This document shows positions 42,788 to 45,995 of a stretch of 45,995 bases of DNA, piece by piece; the stretch's first letter is position 1; each line of letters begins with the position of its first letter. Source of the DNA: Chloroflexota bacterium (GTDB lineage: Bacteria > Chloroflexota > Limnocylindria > Limnocylindrales > CSP1-4); NCBI GenBank assembly GCA_027364875.1, contig DAHXON010000016.1, positions 1 to 45,995 on the forward strand, given 5' to 3'. A program made the position numbers and the translations under genes. The notes beneath the pieces are model-generated. The model saw only the letters and a list, made by a program, of their open reading frames with translations. It had not been told where the DNA came from and did not search any database.

Positions 42788-43543
42788 GTGACGACGAGCG
42801 AAGACCCCAAGCCAACCTCACTTGTCGAACCCGAAGCCGAGCCGGCCTCGACCGATGGAGCAGTCGAGACGGCCGAAAGCGCTGCCATCGCGGCGCCGGC
42901 GGCCACGGGCATACCAACCGGCCAGGCCCCGCTGCTCGAGCCGGGCGCTCGCGCGAAGCCTGCCGGCGCGACCCAGGTAGTCACGCTGCCGATCCTCTCC
43001 ACGCAGCCGGTCACCATGGAGAAAGGCCTCGCGATCCTCCATGGCACGCCCATCCTGCCCGCCCACCATCCCAACCTGGGCCTCGCGCCGATCGACATGA
43101 AGTCCGGTTTCTCGGGCGCGGCAGGGCGCGTTCGCCGTGACAGCTCCGGCATCGCGGCGCGCGGTCTGGAGGCCGCGGTCCAGGCCGATCCGAGCCTCCG
43201 GGCTCGCTACGACGACATGGGTCTGCGCCACCTGCTCAGAGACGGCGAGCTGCTCGTGGAACGGCTGGCGATGTGCCTGGGCAGCGACGACGTCCGCTGG
43301 CTGGCCCAATACGCCGAGTGGGTCGGCCCGAGCTACAGGCGCCGCCAGGTCCCGCTGGCAGACCTGGCCACGCTCTGCGCCGGCATTCGAGAGGCGATCG
43401 CGCCCGATCTCACCGCGGACGAGCTGGCCTGCGCCGACCGGGCGCTGGACGCTGCCGCTGTGGTCCTGCAACGCAACGGCCGGGTCGCGGGCGATCGGCA
43501 CAAGCGACGGGCAATCTTCAAGTGGATGTATCGCGGCGTCTGA
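42788..43543 (+). CDS. Hypothetical protein with disordered N-terminus
   Basis: The 251-residue frame starts at a GTG fixed by a leaderless box. The first 80 residues are acidic, then Ala/Pro-rich, and look disordered. The C-terminal 120 residues are helical and well formed: 'LRHLLRDGELLVERLAMCLGSDDVRWLAQYAEWVGPSYRRRQVPLADLATLCAGIREAIAPDLTADELACADRALDAAAVVLQRNGRVAGDRHKRRAIFKWMYRGV'-like blocks, with 'RYDDMGLRHLLRDG' at about 155. This region could be a ligand- or cobalamin-adjacent helical bundle, but I recognise no family. A DUF433-like gene follows after 36 bp. Confidence 0.6.
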   Translation: MTTSEDPKPTSLVEPEAEPASTDGAVETAESAAIAAPAATGIPTGQAPLLEPGARAKPAGATQVVTLPILSTQPVTMEKGLAILHGTPILPAHHPNLGLAPIDMKSGFSGAAGRVRRDSSGIAARGLEAAVQADPSLRARYDDMGLRHLLRDGELLVERLAMCLGSDDVRWLAQYAEWVGPSYRRRQVPLADLATLCAGIREAIAPDLTADELACADRALDAAAVVLQRNGRVAGDRHKRRAIFKWMYRGV

Positions 43544-43579
43544 GCGCCGCCGGCCGGCGGCCGAGCACGAGAGGCTGAC

Positions 43580-43927
43580 ATGACGATCAAGTGGGTGAAA
43601 TCCGATCCGCTCGTCATGGGCGGCGAGCCGTTCTGCTACGGCAGCCGCCTGACCGTCCGCCAGCTGCTCGAAGAGCGGCGCAACGGCTACTCGGTGGCCG
43701 ACCTGCTGCGCGACCATCCCGAGCTGAGGGTCGTCGGCATCGCTCACGCCTATCGCTACGCGGGCGAGCATCGAGAGCGCTACGCCGAATTCTTCGACCG
43801 CACCGGCTACCTCGTCGGCCCCGGCCTCACCGACGCGGAGGCGGAGATCCTGCCCGAGGAATATCTGGTCCCGGGCATCGTGACCGAGCGGCCCAAAGCC
43901 TCGAGCCGGGCAGGCGCCCGCGGCTGA
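43580..43927 (+). CDS. DUF433-like protein
   Basis: The 115-residue protein shows the DUF433 pattern 'VMGGEPFCYGSRLTVRQLLEERRNGYSVADLLRDHPELRVVGIAHAYRYAGEH', a small winged-helix-like fold often found as an antitoxin next to a PIN-domain toxin. No toxin gene follows here, and the C-terminal 40 residues are unlike known antitoxins. GAGAGG lies just before the ATG. It is close downstream of the hypothetical gene and may be co-transcribed with it. Function is uncertain. Confidence 0.8.
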   Translation: MTIKWVKSDPLVMGGEPFCYGSRLTVRQLLEERRNGYSVADLLRDHPELRVVGIAHAYRYAGEHRERYAEFFDRTGYLVGPGLTDAEAEILPEEYLVPGIVTERPKASSRAGARG

Positions 43928-43985
43928 GCGACGGGGACCCGGGCCGCTCGACTATTCCGAGGAAACTGGTAGGATATCCAACGCC

Positions 43986-44393
43986 ATGAGCGATACCACA
44001 GAGGCCATTGCGGCCAATTCCACCGCCTCCAGCGCCGGCGGCGCGACCGATTCAGCCGTCGAGCCAGCGTCCGACGGGACGACCGAAACCGAAGCCACCG
44101 TCACCTTCGACCCGCAGCGACGGGCAACCGAGCTGGCCATCCTCGACGCCCTCCGCAGCGTCGTGGATCCGGAGCTCGGGATGGACGTGGTGGAGCTTGC
44201 CCTGATCAGGCAGATCATCGTCGGGCGGGAGTCTTCAGAGATCAAGATGGTCCTGACCACCCCGTTCTGCCCGTACGCGGGCTCCATGATCCAGCAGATC
44301 AAGGACGCGACAGAACTGGTTCTGGAGCATCCGGTCAAGGTGACCGTACTGGCCGAGCGCTGGGATCCGCGCGAAGCCGGCCTGATGTGGTAG
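43986..44393 (+). CDS. MIP18/DUF59-type iron-sulfur cluster assembly factor
   Basis: This 135-residue protein has the metal-sulfur cluster assembly domain of SufT/PaaD: 'ILDALRSVVDPELGMDVVELALIRQIIV' and 'MVLTTPFCPYAGSMIQQIKDA', with the conserved Cys in 'PFCPYA'. A disordered Ala/Ser/Thr-rich tail of about 40 residues precedes it. It acts in cytoplasmic Fe-S cluster biogenesis. A TAGGAT box (43970-43975) lies 10 nt before the ATG, so its leader is only a few bases. A corrinoid adenosyltransferase follows. Confidence 0.88.
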   Translation: MSDTTEAIAANSTASSAGGATDSAVEPASDGTTETEATVTFDPQRRATELAILDALRSVVDPELGMDVVELALIRQIIVGRESSEIKMVLTTPFCPYAGSMIQQIKDATELVLEHPVKVTVLAERWDPREAGLMW

Positions 44394-44433
44394 CAGCGAG
44401 CCAGCGAGCCTGAAGGTGAGCCGGGGGGATTCC

Positions 44434-45063
44434 GTGGACGAGAAGACCGAACGAAAGTCGGCGGTGGCGACCCGCCGCGGGGACGACGGAACCACCGGCC
44501 TTCTCTTCGGGGGCGAACGGATCTGGAAGGACGACGCACGGGCGGAAGCCTTCGGCGACGTCGACGAAGCGGTCGCTGCTCTTGGTCTGGCTCGCGCCGA
44601 GCTGAGCCTGCGGACCCAGTACGGCGCCCTGCCCTCCAACCTGGCTCAGCTGAGCGAGATGATCCTGCGGCTGCAGCGCGAGCTGTTCGTGGTCGGCGCC
44701 GACCTGGCGACCGCGCCCGGATCGAGAGATCGCCAGAAGCCCGGCGAGACGAGGGTTACGGCCGAGATGGTGGCCGGACTGGATGCGAGCCTGTCGCAGG
44801 CCGAGTCGGCGGTGGTGATGCCCCGCGAGTTCGTGGTCCCCGGGGAGTCGCGGCTCTCTGCCGCGCTCGAGATGGCCAGGACGATCGTCCGTCGCGCGGA
44901 ACGGCGGGCCGTCGCACTGAGACGCGCCGAGCCCGTCGACGGCGACCATCTGATCCCTTATCTGAACCGCCTGGCCGACCTGCTCTGGGTTCTCGCCCGA
45001 GCCGCCGAACAGGCGGAGGCAAGAACGTCGGTTCCGTCCCGGTTCGATTCGCGTCGGGACTGA
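44434..45063 (+). CDS. PduO-type ATP:cob(I)alamin adenosyltransferase
   Basis: The 209-residue protein is a PduO/MMAB-like corrinoid adenosyltransferase that makes coenzyme B12 from cob(I)alamin and ATP. The N-terminal ATP motif is 'ATRRGDDGTTGLLFGGERIWKDD', then 'AFGDVDEAVAALGLARAEL', and the C-terminal helix carries 'MARTIVRRAERRAV' and 'PYLNRLADLLWVLARAAEQ'. These match the trimeric family. I chose the GTG at 44434 because GGGGGG lies 6 nt upstream; a GTG at 44416 is also open. Its presence fits a B12-dependent metabolism elsewhere in the genome. Confidence 0.9.
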   Translation: MDEKTERKSAVATRRGDDGTTGLLFGGERIWKDDARAEAFGDVDEAVAALGLARAELSLRTQYGALPSNLAQLSEMILRLQRELFVVGADLATAPGSRDRQKPGETRVTAEMVAGLDASLSQAESAVVMPREFVVPGESRLSAALEMARTIVRRAERRAVALRRAEPVDGDHLIPYLNRLADLLWVLARAAEQAEARTSVPSRFDSRRD

Positions 45064-45245
45064 GACCTGGAGCCGGACGGTCGATCCGTCCGGCAGGAGA
45101 TGGCATCGCGGAAACACACCACATGGCTATTTCGAAAGTGAAGCCGGCGTACGATAGGCTGGCAGGGGCGATCGACCCCCGGGTCGATCCGAATTTCGAT
45201 TTGAAGCCTCGGGCATTTGTCAGAGAGCGCAAGCGCGGAGGACAC

Positions 45246-45965
45246 GTGTACAACGACTATTCGCCGGAGCGGCTGGGCGTCCGTCCGGCAGTGCGGCTTT
45301 CCAACCGGTTCCTGATCGACGCCTTCATCTGGATGTTCGGCGCGCTGCTGATCAGCGGCGCGGTGGCGCTCTGGGTGGCCAAGGGCGATCAGAACACGGT
45401 CATCTCGATCGTAGATATGCGGTTTCCGCTCTTCATCGCTCAGCTCGGCCTGGGTCTCGGCCTGCAGATGGGCATCCGGCGTATCAGCGCCACGCTCGCG
45501 CTCGGGCTGTTCTTCGTTTACGCCGCGTTGATGGGCCTCACGATCGGCGTGTGGGTCTACTACTACTCGGTCGTCAACGGCAACGTTGGCGCCGTCTACG
45601 AAGCCTTCTTCTCGGCGGCGGCCGCCTTCGGTGGCGCGGCGATCTACGGCGCGGTCACGGGCCGCTCGCTTGCGAGCATGGGCAGCTACCTGTTCATGGC
45701 CGCCTGGGGCCTGTTCTTCGCGTTCATCATCAACGGCATCATCTTCCAGAGCACGGGCATGGATCTGGTGCTGTCCGTCGTGGGCGTCGTGATCTTCACG
45801 GCCCTGGCGGCCTGGACGACCCAGCGCATCTCCCGCGGCGAGTTCGCGGCCATGACAGGCTCCATGGAGAAGGCCTCGGTGCTCGGAGCGATCCTGCTCT
45901 ACATCGAGTTCATCAACATCTTCCTGATGATGCTTCGCATCTTCGGGGGCGGCGGACGCCGCTAG
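45246..45965 (+). CDS. Bax inhibitor-1 (TMBIM/YccA) family membrane protein
   Basis: The 239-residue protein has seven hydrophobic helices and the BI-1 family pattern 'FLIDAFIWMFGALLISGAVALWVA', 'LFFVYAALMGLTIGVWVYYY', 'FFSAAAAFGGAAIYGAVTGRSLASMGSYLFMAAWGLF' and the C-terminal 'LYIEFINIFLMMLRIFGGG'. Family members are calcium-leak or stress-related channels in membranes. I chose the GTG at 45246 with GGAGG 4 to 5 nt upstream; the ATG at 45123 would add 41 residues encoded with AT-rich third positions unlike the rest of the gene. It is complete and ends 30 bp before the window edge. Confidence 0.9.
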   Translation: MYNDYSPERLGVRPAVRLSNRFLIDAFIWMFGALLISGAVALWVAKGDQNTVISIVDMRFPLFIAQLGLGLGLQMGIRRISATLALGLFFVYAALMGLTIGVWVYYYSVVNGNVGAVYEAFFSAAAAFGGAAIYGAVTGRSLASMGSYLFMAAWGLFFAFIINGIIFQSTGMDLVLSVVGVVIFTALAAWTTQRISRGEFAAMTGSMEKASVLGAILLYIEFINIFLMMLRIFGGGGRR

Positions 45966-45983
45966 GTTCCTCGCGGATGAGTG

Positions 45984-45995
45984 GTGGGGGGGGGG
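45984..45995. other. Poly-G run at the window end
   Basis: The window closes with GGTGGGGGGGGGGG. A pure G run at the very end of an otherwise complex sequence suggests a contig edge and possibly a sequencing artefact of two-colour chemistry rather than biology. Confidence 0.5.

Noticed and set aside
43580-43927. Toxin-antitoxin pair
   Set aside because: The DUF433-like gene has no PIN-domain or other toxin gene next to it, so the system cannot be claimed.
45123-45245. Upstream ATG for the Bax-inhibitor-1 gene
   Set aside because: The 41 extra codons have AT-rich third positions, and a GGAGG site favours the GTG at 45246.
45984-45995. G-quadruplex at the right edge
   Set aside because: A single G run at the very end is better explained as a contig or sequencing artefact.

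Overview
The window is a GC-rich bacterial chromosome segment of about 46 kb with 43 supported protein genes and no rRNA, tRNA, CRISPR or insertion sequence that I can see. It looks like free-living heterotroph DNA. Several features suggest a Chloroflexota-type (Limnocylindria-like) or other high-GC Gram-positive-like bacterium: lipoprotein sugar-binding proteins with Thr-Pro linkers, an actinobacterial-type xylose isomerase, a PrimC/LigC-like repair pair and many leaderless promoters. This taxonomic placement is an inference without a marker-gene tree. The last bases are a poly-G run, so the right edge is probably a contig end.

Layout. (1) 127-1763: a PspA/IM30 membrane-stress protein convergent with an alpha/beta hydrolase, with a perfect hairpin between them. 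(2) 2380-16417: a pentose and hemicellulose cluster: GH51 arabinofuranosidase, LacI regulator, orphan sugar-binding lipoprotein, an operon of binding lipoprotein, two permeases and a GH3 glycosidase, and a divergent xylA-xylB-epimerase operon. No sugar-ABC ATPase is present. A shared 12-bp element, GCAAKSGTATGC, lies at three promoters of this cluster and is the likely LacI operator. (3) 16452-20300: a TetR-controlled DHA2 drug exporter, a deazaflavin-type reductase and a MarR regulator. (4) 20413-22852: a primase-polymerase domain protein convergent with an ATP-dependent DNA ligase, resembling the mycobacterial PrimC/LigC repair pair; no Ku is seen. (5) 22916-28849: two tiny proteins, a [NiFe]-hydrogenase large subunit without a small subunit, an XRE regulator with a membrane partner, two paralogous membrane proteins with an internal repeat, and a hydrogenase maturation protease. 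(6) 28904-31706: a TetR-type regulator with two tandem DNA-binding domains, overlapping an ABC-2 exporter (ATPase, permease). (7) 31891-34091: an MFS carrier and ribosomal protein L25/Ctc. (8) 34291-41399: a NarL-type two-component system, a perfect 18-bp palindrome, then a MacB-like permease, its ATPase and an MMPL/RND transporter, reading as a sensed efflux module. (9) 41784-45965: a class IV aminotransferase, an unknown protein, a DUF433-like protein, a MIP18-type Fe-S assembly factor, a corrinoid adenosyltransferase and a Bax-inhibitor-1 membrane protein.

How the parts work together. Region 2 can be read as one regulon: extracellular glycosidases release arabinose, xylose or short xylosides, the ABC importer captures them, GH3 trims them, and the epimerase, isomerase and kinase convert xylose to xylulose 5-phosphate under LacI control. 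Regions 3, 6 and 8 are three separate regulator-plus-efflux modules. Seven promoters place a TANNNT box exactly 6 nt before the start codon, which means leaderless mRNAs are common in this genome and helps to fix gene starts.
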